NCBI GenBank assembly: GCA_023333565.1
Contig: JAJKFH010000209.1
Span: forward strand, 1,875,001 to 1,939,000
Reading direction: 5' to 3'
Length of the DNA stretch: 64,000 nucleotides
Source: Puffinus mauretanicus
Lineage: Eukaryota > Chordata > Aves > Procellariiformes > Procellariidae
In this document: positions 26,501 to 40,046 of the stretch, piece after piece
Layout of the letters: each line of letters begins with the position of its first letter
Position numbering within the stretch: position 1 is the first letter of the stretch
The notes under the pieces: generated by a model
What the model was told of the DNA's origin: nothing
Databases searched by the model: none
The model's input: the letters and a program-made list of their open reading frames with translations, nothing else
Position numbers and translations under genes: made by a program

Positions 26501-29182
26501 TTTTCCCTTTCATATGGGCTCTTCTGTCATACTCATTCACATCCCAAGAAATTTAAGGCATTAAGCTCGTGTGTGTGTTTGGTGTTTTTTCCTGTCCATT
26601 GAGTTTGGGAACAATGATTGCAGATTTCCTTGTGGACATCTTTAACTTCTTTGGGATTGTTGTCCTTATGAGGTACTGAACTGGTAGAGGCTTATGGCAA
26701 ATGGCTCCAAACTACGTAGTATCGCTGCTTAGCCATCAGCACATTGAGGAACAGCAGTTCAGAAAAGGTGTCCTGGAAGCTGTAAATCTCAATCCTTTGT
26801 CCACTCAGATTCTTTCTTAGAGAATATAGTTCCCTATGATGTTATAAGATAAATCATATAAAAACACCATGCAGTTACCATTTTCATTAAGCATAGTGCA
26901 AAAGGAATTTTTTCATCATCTTTTTCAATAATTGGTCATATTTTTCATTGCAAATATAACCCAGTCTTTAACAGGCCTCTGATTTTGTGGCAAGTGTTAT
27001 TTTAGGTCATGGAAAATATAAGGTAATGAGATACTGCATTTGTTTCTTAGTCCTTGGCATCAATATACACGCTATTGCATGCTGCAGTTAGCATCTCTGT
27101 ATCTGTTTTTAAGGAGCCTAGAGTAAATACTTCAAGTTCAAAAAAAACTTCAGTGTTTACAGACATTAGCTTTTCCCTATGACTGTCTCAATATTTTGGG
27201 AATAGAATAGTATTAAACAGTGAAGCAACTCTAGAGTGTTCAAAGGAAGATTTATTTAAATAGCTTCTCCTCATGCTAACTGAAGAGAGTTCCACTCTGG
27301 TTTGTTGGATTAGCTGGGTGTTAAAACCCCTCTGACCACTTCATAATGATTATGAAGTCACACCTATAATAAATAAGTTTTAGGTCAGACTCAGTTGCGA
27401 CCATAATAAAACTTGTTTCCTTGCCTTTTAATGTTTGAAAGGTACTAGTGCAGTATGTGTGTGGTCTGAGTTTTTTGCAGACGTGATCTGCATTTAATCT
27501 GGGAAAATTAATTCCCTAAGCTGCTGGCAGGCAGCATGTACTTGTTAATTATTCAGGTGGATGACAAATGCAGAGCAGAGGTTCTCGCAAAGACAAAGTT
27601 TGTATGATGCGTGTTTAGTAACTGATAGGCTTGACATTCTGTGGTGTCTTATTCAGTGCTAATCCTAATAAGCTGCCTGATGAGATGAACGCCTATCCTC
27701 CTGTCCTTTAGAGAGAGGAAACAGAGATTTGAAAGAACTTCATTATAGCAATAAATCCCATACTTTCTGTTATTCCTGGTGAAAAGAGATCTTGTCCAGA
27801 TGAATAACACACACACAAAGAAAAAAGTCAGAATAGTAGTGTAATACAGAGTATTGAAATTAGTAGAAAACTGTATTGTAAATGCCTCCACTGTAAAAGT
27901 AGCTGCAGTTTAACTTTATCAGTAGGCCAAGTTTATGCAGTTTAATGCCCTTCAAATTCTTTGGCTTTGATCTACAAGTGATATAATCCTATGCATATAT
28001 GATTTTGCCAAGGTTCGCAGGTTGCCAGGGAAGTAACTTGAAGACATTGTATTTACTGCAGTCGTCGTTTTCCTTCTCTCCATTTTTTGGTAGTGAAGTG
28101 CGATGCTGTGAGTATTCTGTCAATCAATTGCGTCGGACAATGGCGAGGGCCAAAGTTACCCATGGACACTGGGAGCATTAATAACCGAGAGGCTGCCAGT
28201 GCAAGTGGGTCCTGGATTTTGCTTTTATTCTCAGTTGATTTCTCATGGTTTCTTTCACTCTTTCTGTATTTTTAATAGATACGAAGAATAATAAGAGATT
28301 TAACTCCTCCACTCCAGTGCAGAGCACCCAGCACCAATCCTGAGTGACATTTCTTAAGTTATTCTAGGGCATAATGACCAAAGGTGCATCTTTTGTCTGT
28401 TCACTGCTCTCTTCCATATGATAGGCTTTTCTTGTGGCTACCTGAAAGAATAAAAGATGGGCTTTTTGAACTGGAATTTTTCTATAAACTATAGGTACAA
28501 GAAATTCAGTTTCAAACACTGTAACTTTTATACAAAAAGCAAACTTTCTACTGTATCACTTGTTTTTTTTTCTAAATTTGGGGTTGATGGATGTTGATGG
28601 AGGATTCATGTATTTTATACTTCTGTGAAACTTATTTCTGTCCATCTTTTCAACTGCATTTAAATGTATCTTCTAGCTCAAATGAACGTGAGGCTGGGAG
28701 AGAAGAGTCATTAGATTTATGTCAAGGTGGCAGTGTTTTAGCTTCTCTCACAATCCTCCCCCTTCTGTGTGTGTGTGATGGGGGGAAAGCGGGGACAGCA
28801 TAATAGGGTACTGTAGGTCCAGGTTCTAGTACATTGACAGAGGCCTCTGATAAAAACAGAGTTGTTCCTGCTTTCCAGACTTTCCTGAAGTATGGTGGAT
28901 ACCTAATAGCAATCAGAGAACAACATTTAAATATTTTGAGAGGAATACTTTGTGGCTCCTGAAGGTTAAAGAATTATAGTAACATAATGCACTTGTTTAT
29001 CTTTACAAAACACGTGGTGCATTGAATCCTAGCTCTGAGCAATCCTCCTGTCTTGAGGTGAAGGAAAATGTTAACTTAATTTACAAGCTAGCAGAGTCCT
29101 GGGCCTCTCCAGATTAGGGGCTTTTAATCAAATGAAATTGTAGCTAATAATTGAAACTAGTTTTCTGATGCTAACTGTGAAA
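23577..29182. other. Non-coding stretch, no gene seen
   Basis: AT-rich DNA without recognisable exon or repeat family. Local structures: an inverted repeat with 10-bp arms ATTTGCCTAT / ATAGGCAAAT at 24410-24430; a perfect 20-bp palindrome at 25656-25675; and a (TA)n / T12 / A6 / (TA)n segment at 25757-25805 able to fold on itself. Frames are short and AT-driven. Confidence 0.6.
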
Positions 29183-29488
29183 TTCAGCGGAAATCACCAA
29201 ACTCATTTCCACAAGGTTTTAAGAGCTGGTTGAAATTAGAGTGTAGCAGGAAAGGCCTTTCGTTTGTTCCACCAATTTGTGTATGCTCTTTTCTTTTTCT
29301 CTCGCACAAATTGTTGGGCATGGTGATTTCAGTTCTGAGACCACCAAATTCACTTCTGCTAAGATTTAAGGTTTGGCTGAAATCAGAGCATATAGGGATA
29401 AAGCTTTCGTTTGTTCCACTGATTTACGTATCCTCTTTCCCTTTTTCTTGTGCAAATTGTTGGGCATGGTGATTTCACTGCTGAAACT
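29183..29488. repeat. Unclassified element: two 147-bp direct units with inverted ends
   Basis: Two related units start at about 29195 and 29342. Shared blocks in the same order include CACCAAA..TCA.TTC, TTTCGTTTGTTCCAC, and CAAATTGTTGGGCATGGTGA. The units differ at many positions, so the duplication is old. In addition TTCAGCGGAAATCACC at the left edge (29183-29198) is the near reverse complement of GGTGATTTCACTGCTGAA at the right edge (29468-29485). No coding frame of interest spans it. I do not recognise the family. It could be a relic of a non-autonomous DNA transposon, part of an old LINE 3' region, or a duplicated conserved element. Confidence 0.7.
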
Positions 29489-32400
29489 TAATTTTACCTA
29501 GCAGAAAAATGCATTATGTACTGTGTAAGTAATTGGTGTCTACAGAGTAATTTCATAAGGTACTTGATGCATAATAGCATGTACTGAGCTATTCATAACT
29601 GAAAAAACTTATTTTAGACAGTTTAGCCCCTGTGGTTAAGCTCATATCCAAAGGACAGCCCTTCCTCTTTGTGTGATTATTCTTTTTTTGTTACATTTGT
29701 AAATGAAAACAACATTGCGTGTATTTAAATTAGAAATAAATAGAAGAAATTGTAAGGAAAATAATAAATTGTAGTGTGCATTTTAGTGAGTATGTGCAGA
29801 AAGTGTGACTTGTTCTTTGAACAAAAAAGCAAAACCCTGGTCACAATTTATTAATATAAAGAATCCCTACTATACTCAAGCAAACCTTGAAAATATTGTA
29901 TGTTAGCAAAACCTCATTAAACTGTCATATACACACTTCGATAAACTTTACAAAATATAGTATTTTAAGAATGCCCCATTAAACTGTCATGTACTTTTTC
30001 TGCATTTCCTTTGCTATTATTGCTTGATTACCAAGATATTTGTATGCTAATTTAAGCTTTTTTCCTCTTCTAATCGGCCTTCTTCCCTCAGTCATTTAGG
30101 GCAGAATCTGAGATGTGCAAGAGAAGCAAAGATTTATCTTGGTTTCTCTGAAGAAACTGTTCTTATGTGTGAGCTGAGAATTTGCACTGCCTCTAAACAA
30201 CGTATGCATCAGACCTACTATTTCCAGAGATGCAAGAATTTTACCCATAGGAAGTATTTTCCCCCCAATAAATGCACTAATCTGTGACTTCATCCTATTT
30301 GCACCTTGGTACCAGGATCAGATGCAGTGGCAGTGGAATGCCCCATGCCCTGTCGTTCCCTCCCTTTTTATGTTTGCACTCACAGCTTCTTATCAAATAA
30401 AATTTTTGGCAGCATTTTTATGAGGGGTATTCTAACATATTAAGCTGTTTTTTAGACCAGCACCTTGGGACAGTGTTATATCCAGTTCCTGGTTGTATCC
30501 TAAAATTCTGTTTGACTTTAGGAGGTTAATTCGTTGCCTCTTCTTCCCTTTGCAATGGCGTGATTATGTTGCTGGTGCTCTGAAGTTTTTGGTGGGAAAA
30601 AATGAGTGTGGGAAAAGACAAGAAAGGTAAAAGAAAAGACCATTTCTTCCTGCTCTTCTGATGTTTCGTCTGGAAGCTCAGCTACCTCTGTACACAGCGT
30701 ATAGTTTCTTTTGCAGGCCATTCTGGGGAGGCACATGCCCGATCACTTTTCCCTGACAGGAGAGGAATGAAATAGAACTGAATTCGACTCTTGTTGAGTT
30801 GACTCTTGTTCCTTGACCTGGAACAAAAATAGTTTGAAGAAAGCAGCATCACTCTATCCACAAATGAAAAGAATGTGGAGCCCCAAGTAAAGGAACACTC
30901 TACCTATTACTCCACCAGCCCTGTCTTTTGATTGCAGAACTGAGCCACTTCTCTACCTCTTCTGTTTTTCAAGCTGTGGCTCTTGCCAAAGCTAGAGAAT
31001 GAAACTGGTGCTTACAGACAGAGTTAGTTTTAGAAGTGAGGCAAGATTTGGGGGACAGCTATCCCAAAGGGGCATACATTAATAGATTTATGATACGAAC
31101 ACATATTTCCCTCTCACCTTCCTGAAATGCAGCTGTGGTGATAATCTTCAGTGCCTTGTTCCCCTGCTCCTCTCAGCAGAGTGCGGTGTGAAAGATAGAA
31201 CTAAGAATGGACCATAAATGTAGCTTGGACTTGTGGGGCACGCAGCCGTATGCACACATCATTCCTGCTTCCTTTGCACAAGAACACTAGCAGACTAAAC
31301 CAGACCTAGAGAACAGCCAAGTCAGCAGGAAAAAAAAAAGACAGAAAAAGGAGAAAAAAACCCCACAAACCACCAACCTTAAAACCAAAACCCAAACAAA
31401 CCTGACCGCACACTTTTGCCTAAGTGTGCATATAACTGTAAAACCACGCTTAAGATATCAATGCCTGCATAAACAAGAACATCTCTATGCCAATAGGTTT
31501 ACATTTCTCCCCAGACTGCTTGAAAGAGAACAATAGAAAGATAGTCTTTTTGTTGCACACAAGTAATGGAGGGAATACCCAGCTGTTGTCACAAACTGCT
31601 GCTGTTGGTTATCATGACTTAATGACTGAGTTTTCTTTTTCGGTTATCACTGCAGAATCCTAATGCCCAGGTCATCACTCCCAGCTGTTGTGGCAGCTTA
31701 AGGAGTGGTTGGAAAGGAATGCTGGAAAGAAATCAGCAGATGATAAAGAGCTTCTTAGATAGCCATTTTCTAATTTCATTTGTGCCAAACCTTCACTCAA
31801 AGTTTATAAAGCCAGAAATTTCTCATCTCATCTCATCCAGCCTCTGTCACTACTGAAGTTAAACATGTCTGTTCTACCAGGGAATCAGTATTTTTTTTAC
31901 GGAGAGAGACCTTTACTCAACAGAATTGTCTTTTCACTCTGCTGGTCGTTACCACCTTCCCAGTTTAGGTAAACAGGAATGCAGCCACCTTGCTCCTCTT
32001 ATGAGGGCCCTGAAAACAATAAGGTAACAAAAAAACCCCAAAGACTAATTATCATTCCAACAGCCTCCGCTTGTTTTTCAAAAACTTCTTGCCAACAATG
32101 GCTCCTGTCAGGCTACACACTTCATGAACTTTCTCATGGGAGAAGTGGAAGGAATCAAGATTCAAATCCATTTCAAGCAAGAAAAGCAAGCTCTGAAATC
32201 AGATACTCAATTGGATCAATTCTGAACTGTTGCAGTCAGATATTGAAAATATTTGAACAGTAAATTCAGATCCCATAGAAAGGAATAAAAATCATGTGGT
32301 GCACTGAAATAGTTCATGAAGTAAGGGAAAGTAAGTCTTTGCATGTGTCGGACAGAATGAGTGAGGTAAACACTCTGATTGCATCAAATGTCTTCAGGTA

Positions 32401-33984
32401 TGTCAGCCATTCTTCCTGGGGAAGCAGAGGGGAAGGATTTCAATACAGAAGCATGTAGCGTATCAGTAACTTCGAGTCATTGAGTCTGCCAGACTTTTCC
32501 TAGAACTGCTACTGTATTAACATGGAAAGAATTTCAAGAATAACTCCTGTTTTCAGCTACCCTGTATGGCCATGTATGAAATTAAGATCAGTACAGCTCA
32601 ACCTATTCCTACTGTGAAGGGATTGGAGGTGAGCAGAGCAAGACTCTACTTGTGGTTTCCAAATAAGCTTGTAAAAAAGGCTTGTCTTTTTATATATCAT
32701 TTACCATCTTCAGATAACTTTTAGATTTTGTAGGTGGATGGGACCCTTTTTCTTTTGCCGACTTTGATCACAAGCATTCTTTAATACTTCAGTGGTGTGT
32801 CTCTTGGGATTATGATAGCAATAGTGGCTTTGGGGAACAAGGAAATGCACTTCTCTCTTTCCAGCTAATCTTTTTGATCAGGGTTCTATACAAATGGAAA
32901 GTATACACAAGTACAGCACAGTAGAGTTTTTTGGATTCACACAGACACAGCCATATGGTGCTAAAATAACCCAATAATAATAGAGGAGTTATGTATAGTA
33001 TCACCATGAAGAAGGTCTTGTCTAAGATGTCTAAGTTGCCGTTGTTAGGGAAGACCATGAGGATAAAGATAGTGTCAGAGAAACAAACAAAAAACCCCAC
33101 AATTCTCTTTTGGGGACCTGTTTTGAGGAAGTCTTATTCCATACATTGATTTATGATCAAGATGTCATGCAATAGCTACCCAGTAATTTTAGTTTGTTTT
33201 TCCATACAGTGCCCAGTCTCGTTTATGATCTAGGTATAACTGCATATTATGTGATTCTGTTCCACATGTAACAAATCAAGTAAATCAGGGCTGTTCTTTC
33301 ATTGTGTCTCTCAGCTCTTTTTCATTCTGAAGATTTCTTCCTCTCCTCAGATTAATGTCTAGATGGCAGACAAAAGGGTTATGGCTGTGATTCACTATTA
33401 TCTCTGAGATCTGGTCTTATTGCTAGAAGACTTGTGTTGGCTATGACAGGCAAATGTGTGAGAGTTCTTTCACACTTTCACAGTAACTGGCAAGAGTAGG
33501 ATTGGTCCCACTCAGGAAGTTCTCCTGTATCAATCAAAGTGAGCTTCCTATCTCAGTACACCCAGGGTGAGGAAAAAAATCGCAAAGATTCACAGTGCTT
33601 AAGTTTGCTTCACATAATGGCTGCAGTGCTCACAAGTATCTCATTCATTTGAAATAAATTTGGGCAGGGAAAAATGAACATAAGATCTTTCTCTCAAAAA
33701 TCCTCCTTACTGATATGTAATCTTTCAGTATTTACCAGGCCATAATTCTCATGTCATAGACTTTTGGCCATAAAATGACCTTCGATTTTTCTAAGTCTTT
33801 TGTCATATTCATACTCCCAAATACTCCCAATTTGTCCAGTTCTGATTGCTGCTTCTACCAAAAGGAAGCCTCTGTGTCCCTAGCATTAAAACTCTTGTTA
33901 TCTCTTTCCTTGTTGTATTATCTTTTTTTATTCCCAACCTACATGCAGATGAAGTCAGTCAATTTCTAATGTGGCTGTATGGAT
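29489..33984. other. Non-coding stretch, no gene seen
   Basis: No exon or repeat family recognised. There is an A/CA-rich tract at 31330-31400. The open frames around 30.1-30.7, 32.0-32.3 and 32.8-33.1 kb have no recognisable domains and no convincing splice context. Confidence 0.6.
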
Positions 33985-34348
33985 TCTCTAACGCAGCCCA
34001 GGATACCGTTCGCCTTCTTTGCTGCAAGGGCATATTGCTGGCCCATGTTCAACTTAGTGTCCACCAGGACCCCTAGGTCCTTTTCTGCAAAGCTGCTTTC
34101 CAGCTGAGTGACTCCCAGTATAATATTGGTGCAGAACTTTGCACTTCTCCTTGTTGAACTTAATGAGATTCCTGTCAGCCCATTTCTCCAGCCTGTCGAG
34201 GTCCCTCTGGGTGGCAGCATGACCCTCGGGCATATCAGCCATTCCTCCCAGTTGTGGGGAGTGTCATCAGTCTGTGTTATCAGCACACTTGCTGAGGGTA
34301 CACTCTGCCCCATCATCCAGATCATTAATGAAGACGTTAAACATCTTA
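33985..34348 (-). mobile_element. CR1 LINE internal fragment (RT end)
   Basis: Read on the minus strand the fragment runs from just after the RT palm to the thumb: [19 protein letters not shown], then [15 protein letters not shown], then a diverged form of L-V-D-x-K-L-N-M. On the plus strand CCCAGGATACCGTTCGCCTT and CTCCAGCCTGTCGAGGTCCC are typical CR1 wording. Both the 5' part and the true 3' terminus are absent; similarity ends at about 33985 and 34348 in single-copy sequence. The lack of a 3' end means this is a leftover of a larger insertion rather than a simple 5' truncation. The frame is broken and it is moderately diverged. Confidence 0.9.
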
Positions 34349-37300
34349 CGTTCCTTGCCTCTTGTATTGGCCACATATCCTTTTGCCTTTGAGTCCCTTT
34401 CTCTCTACTCTAATTTTTCAATTGAATCAAGTTCAAAATTTTCATCTCTGTCTTTAAGGATCAGCTCAGTTCTTTGTCCATGTACCTATCTGCTCTCGCA
34501 GTGCTGCCTTCCCTCCTGCCACTAGAACAAGCTGAGAACGCTTCCTTGTCTCCTCACACAGACACCTCCTGCATCAGGAATTCAGTTCACCGAGTAAGTG
34601 CCAAAAAGAGCTGGCACACAGCTGGGATACAGTGATTTACTGACATCTCGGAAAATTGTTGCTGTCGTGGGTAATAGACTGGTGGTGTTTATAACAGTCA
34701 AACATGCCTGATAGGTTTTCCATAATAACTGGAAAGAGCGTGATTAACCTTACCAGAGAAATTACGCTGTAGTGAGCAAAGTCTCCTGTCTCTGAGCTGG
34801 CTCGTCCTAGAGGCGAACCACCACAGACAGCCGCCTTCTTGAAGCAATCTGAAAAACTCACCTCTTGCAACTTATCCTAAGGGTTCTTTTTTGGTACCAA
34901 CAGACATGTTAAGTAAGTTCATCCATAAAACATTGTGGCTATTTAGGCTTTTTGCATGAGTTAGCGTGTGTAACTATCTGATATCAATCCTTTTGCCGTA
35001 TTTCTCTTCTGTTCCTTGCCCTTCAGACCCGTGGTCAGCTATACTTGGGATGTAAGCATTCATGCTTCAGTACCATTATTCCAGAGTTGTGTGCACGTGA
35101 TGATAGAAACAATAACGACTGCAGCTTGTACTTCAGCAGGAACATTGACGTAATAAAGTTCCCTGCTTCGGGGCAGGAGAGTGTCAGAAGTGAGACTGCT
35201 TCTGTTGAGATAGCATTAATGCCATTTAGTTGAACATAAGTACCAGGGCTTTCTGTGGGGTGGAGTTTTGTTGTTCGGGGTTTTTTTTGTCTTTGGGGAT
35301 GGGGGGAAGGAGTTCAAACCACCTTCACCACTTGTTCTTTTGGGGAGGATTGCCAAAGTACAGAGCCAGAGCGAAGGCAGGCGTGAAAATAAACCCATCA
35401 GTGCTGCTAAATTCTGATGGGCTCCCATTGTAATGAATTTAGCAGGGGACTGAGCCTTCCCTTGTATCTTTTTGATTTGGGATTCTGTTTTCTAAAGGAT
35501 GCCACTTCACACACACTGTTTATTTCTGCATGTCAAAGAAATTATGATTAAAATTCTGAATGCTCACAAACACAAGAATTTTCACCACATAAACTTAAAC
35601 ATTTAACTATATTGGGGAGGAGTGCGCGTACAGGATGTTATTTGTTTGGTGGGTATTTTATACAGAAACTCTTCGCCTTCAGAAAAAACTTCAAAGGCAG
35701 CCAGGGACAAAATGTGACTGGGCAAAGGGAAGTTTTTTGCCACAACAATACCAGAAAAGCAGGGAGAAAGTGGGGATGAGATAGGTTTGGTATTTCTTCT
35801 TTGTAAATGAAGGGTATTCATGGCTTTTATGTAGTAGTCTCATGGAAGCATGAGTTGGGTAGCCCTAGGTGTAGGGCAAAGCAACAGGCAGTACAGAAGG
35901 ATGCAGGACTTGCCAGAACACTGACAGTGCAATGTTTGTGTTGTGGCAGTTTAGCACACAAAACAACAATGGTGTCATAAAAGCAGGCTATGAGAGAACA
36001 TATTTTCTTTTTTGTGATAAACTAAGGATATCTTCAAGTTTCACAACACAGTGAAAATGAGAGGCATGTAGATGAGGGCATATAGCAGCCACTGAGGGCA
36101 GCAAGGAGTGGAAATTCTAAAGAAGGAACTGGTAGCAAAGTAACGGGATATTGAAAACCTGAGAGAGAAATTGTATTTGAACAGTACTCAGTGTTGAATA
36201 CGAGATCCAGTCTGAATTGTTTTAAGGTTGTGAAATGCTTCAAGGATAAGAAACATTTCCTGGAAATACCCTTTCCTTAGTAAACAGTGTTTGTTTACAA
36301 GAAGACAAGTTTTTGTCAGCTGTTGTAACACCAATTAGGACAGTGACTTTTAAACCAAAACTAGATAGTTCCAAAAAGAATATCTAGGATGAATAGTAAA
36401 AAGCATTGTACTTTGCTCATCGGGAAAAGGAAACATCAGTGTAGAGAAATACCTCTTTGTCCCGTTGACTTACATTTAGATTACGCTGTGTTATAAGGTG
36501 CTCAAAATCAAAGTTTCAAGACTGAACTTTGATCAGAAGGAGCCTGCAGTGATGCGTTCCCTCTCCGAGCTGGTCAGAGCAGCAGGCATGATTCAGACCT
36601 GCAGGTCCCACTCTGCCAACCAGACACCTCCATGTTCTCGAGCCAGCCAGTTGCCTGGAAGGCTATCAGATGTTAAAGCATCACAATACTTAGATTCTTT
36701 GCTAAACAGCCTATCTTTTGGTCTTCTTACAGTAACTCCTGTGCCATCCTGCAGGCAATTCCTCTGAAGGATGTATTTAATTTTGTGTCTGTTATCTGAA
36801 AAGTGACTTCATTTTGGTTCTATAATGCCATCAAAGCAAAGTGCTTCCAGGTGGCAGCCAAACATGACTTAACTCCGAGTGCAGCGAGTGGTCTGAATGC
36901 TCTCACGAGACTTGGAAGTTTCTCATCTGTCCAGCCATGTTTTAGTGTGCATACTACCAATTTTACCACAATGGAATATTTTCCAGCTGGTGTTCAAAAA
37001 TATTTGCTTCACCTTTTATAGACCACATTTGCTCTGTCAAACAAATGTGTTTGATTTTTCTCTTGTCACTTATGTTGGGATATGTGTTCAGTAAATGGAT
37101 GGAGAAAAGAATGCACCGTATTGCAAAAACCTTTTTTTCCATCCACTTTTTCTTGTCTCTATCTTTTTTAACAGAGATCTCTGGTAGCAAAAAATGCTTT
37201 TTGTGATGTAAGGAAGTAATGCGTTACATTGTTCTTTGTTTGTTTGTTTGTTTTTTAAAAAAACACATTTTATTTCATGTTAGCTATCTCTTTTCCATTT

Positions 37301-39414
37301 CTGGGCAGGATGCATTGGTTTGGGTGTTAGCTTGACTGCTCTTGGTTTGAACATGCTCACAAATTTTTCAGTAAACTGGAAGCTTGGAAACATAAACTTG
37401 AAATCAGTAAATGTTCTACTTGTTAAACTTGCAAGTCATTGTGTGTGTGAAGAATATAGAATATAGAATATTAATAATGGAGTATATTGTGTGAAAGCTG
37501 TTCCTTTTAATTACAAGTGAATTTATAATCACAGTGTCTCTATTCGACTATGCAAAACAGTGGAGATATTTCTATATTTTGTAGTCAAAGTTCTTTTCCC
37601 TCAGGAAGAAACAAACAAGCAAACAACAGAAACCACCTCTGTAAACATTTCAAGCAGATCTAGCAGGATAAAGTACTCCTGCTACTGTTCTTTTCCTAGT
37701 ACTGAAAATTGAACAGGTATACTAATTATTTTTGCAAGTCATAGTTAAGACATTTTGCTAAAATGCTGTGGGTAAATTTCACTTACCACGGCCTGTATTG
37801 TATGACTCTGTTTATAAGTGTTGTCCCATATATGTAGCGAGGCAACTTTCATCACCAAATTCAGAACACTAAACAATATTAGGGTTCAGATTTCTATCAA
37901 GGAAAACAGGGTGAGCTACAAAAGAATTTCTTCACATAATACATAAAGTCTGAATGAGTTGCCAAATCATAGATCTGACTATAACCTCTTTATTCTGAAA
38001 AAAAAATTATTTTTTCTTGAATAACTGAAAGACTTTTGTAAAGTTAAAAGATTGTCTCGAGTAAGCCATAAAAATAAGAAGTGACCGTATTGTCTCCCAG
38101 CTATGTTATATTTGTGCTAATTTCAAGTCCAAGTCATCAAGGAGTTCAAAAGAGGGTGACATATTTAATTTCATTTTGACTTGAACAACAGTTACAAAGG
38201 CGATCTTTTGGTTCTTTTCCAAAACTATACTACAATACAGCAAAACAGGGCTGTTGCTTTTACAGTTTGAGGAATGCTAGATATTAAGTAGGTACATTAC
38301 CAGGCTTGGCGAGAGCTAATTTTCATTAGCTTTCAGTTATTAGACAAGTTGTAAGTTGCTACCATTGACAAAATGCCAATAATGTAGTCATATATCAGGC
38401 ATCCTTTGTTTAGAGGAATGTCGATCAGAACCCACTCTGGAAATTACGACGTGGATGAGAGAGGTTGCTTTTGGATATAATCTGATAAAAATATAACATA
38501 GTAATAAGTATTGATTACCTAATCTAATTTTTATTCATTAAAACCTTTAAAAAGTATTTCATTAAAGGGTCAGATTGTTCTTTTGTGTAGAAATCCTTGA
38601 TCGGGGGCAAGAACCTTCCTAAAGCATCCTTCAGAGACTTTTTGCAGTTTGTTTGCACCAGGAACCATTCAAATCATTCCACACCATTTTTTCACCTTAT
38701 CCACCCAAGCCTCGCTTCTTGTTGACAGAGATTTGTAGCATTCATTCTGCTTCTTAGATGACTGATACATTCTCAGATTCTCTGGCAGCAAACCCTAGAG
38801 AAGGCCAGGTTGGCAGCGTGTTAGTGGCTATACAGTATTACTGGCTCGATCAGCATTTCTTATTTCACCAAGCTATTTAGGTAAAGAGGAAAATCTGTGT
38901 GTACTGAGTGGATCCGCAGGAAATGCCCAAGGATGCGACCATTAACAGAGATAGGCTTAATTGGTTTCTAGAAAATATAGTGCCGGCCATTTGTCTTCAC
39001 AGAAGTTTAGTCACCTTAACTTCAGGCAAATACAAATATTAGAAGGGAAATATATCTAGCATTTTTCCTGTTTTGCAATGATGCACTTTTTTTTTTTTTT
39101 TTAAAAAAAACCCCTGCATTCTTTGGTTCACAATTTGGGAAACTTTCTCTTTCAGTGGACTTTGGCCACAAAAACAGTTAAGCCTCTAATTTAGTAAATC
39201 TTAACCCACTTTCTAATTGGCTTAATAATGCATTGACTAGAGAAGAGCAGCTGCATGATTATGGCAAAAAACAGGCAAAAAATATTTAAAATCAGGGATT
39301 TAATTGCATTTTGTTTGATATTTAATACCATGCCCTTTAGAGGTCCAGTCATTTTAAAAGGCCACCATTTTGCTTCTTGCTCAGCAAACCCTTCCTGCAG
39401 AACAAAGTGTTTTG
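34349..39414. other. Non-coding stretch, no gene seen
   Basis: No gene or interspersed repeat recognised. Simple tracts: a GTTT repeat at 37234-37252 running into T and A runs, and a T16/A8 junction near 39090-39112. The stretch at 36490-36960 is more balanced in base composition than its surroundings and could be conserved, but I see no coding signature. Confidence 0.6.
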
Positions 39415-39419
39415 GGCCA

Positions 39420-40041
39420 TGCCCTGGTTTTGGCTGGGATGGAGTTGATTTTCTTCCTGGTAGCTGGTATAGTGCTGTGTTTTGGATTTAGCATGAGAAC
39501 AATGTGATAACACACTGATGTTTTAGTTGTTGCCAAGTAGTGTTTACACTAAGTCAAGGACTTTTCAGCTTCCCATACTCTGCTAGCAAGGAGGTGCACA
39601 AGAAGCTGGGAGGGAGCACAGCCAGGACAGCTGACCCCAACTGGCCAAAGGGATATTCCATACCATACGACATCATGCTCAGTATATAAATTGGGAGGAA
39701 TTGGCCGGGGGGCAGCGATCGCTGCTCAGGGACTCGCTTGGGCATTGGTTGGCGGGTGGTGAGCGGTTGCATCACTTTTTTTTTTCCCCAGGGTTTTGTT
39801 CCTTTCTCTCTCTCTCTTTTGCTGTTTTCCTTTTCATTACATCATCATCATCATCATCATCATCATTATTATTATTATTATTATATTTTACTTCAATTGT
39901 TAAACTGTTCTTATGTAACGGTTTACACTGAGATGGGTTACTTTTGCTCTTCTGATCCTCTCCCCATCCTACTGGGGCTGGGAGGGAAGTGAGCGAGCGG
40001 CTGTGTGGTGCTTGGTTGCCAACTGGGCTTAAACCACGACA
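39420..40041 (+). mobile_element. Solo LTR of an endogenous retrovirus (family with 11-bp inverted ends)
   Basis: A 622-bp element begins TGCCCTGGTTTTGGCTGGGA and ends TTAAACCACGACA, so it has TG...CA ends and longer near-inverted termini. Orientation is set by a TATA-like TATATAAA at 39683-39690 and a degraded polyadenylation signal (GTTAAA) near 39899. The flanks GGCCA (39415-39419) and GGCCG (40042-40046) look like a mutated target duplication. No gag, pol or env sequence is attached, so it is a solo LTR, the usual product of recombination between two LTRs of a provirus. Its outer thirds match the LTR at 49556-50131 but the middle differs and holds the trinucleotide array at 39841-39883, suggesting a different subfamily. 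Its start has TGCC rather than TGTC, and the CRE-like site of the sister copy is mutated here, so promoter activity is doubtful. Confidence 0.9.
39841..39883 (+). repeat. (ATC)n-(ATT)n microsatellite inside the LTR
   Basis: About eight ATC units pass directly into about six ATT units, presumably by mutation of one trinucleotide array into the other. It lies between the TATA box and the 3' end of the solo LTR and is absent from the related LTR at 49.6 kb. It generates spurious poly-His, poly-Ser and poly-Asp frames depending on the strand and frame. It is likely length-polymorphic. Confidence 0.95.
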
Positions 40042-40046
40042 GGCCG

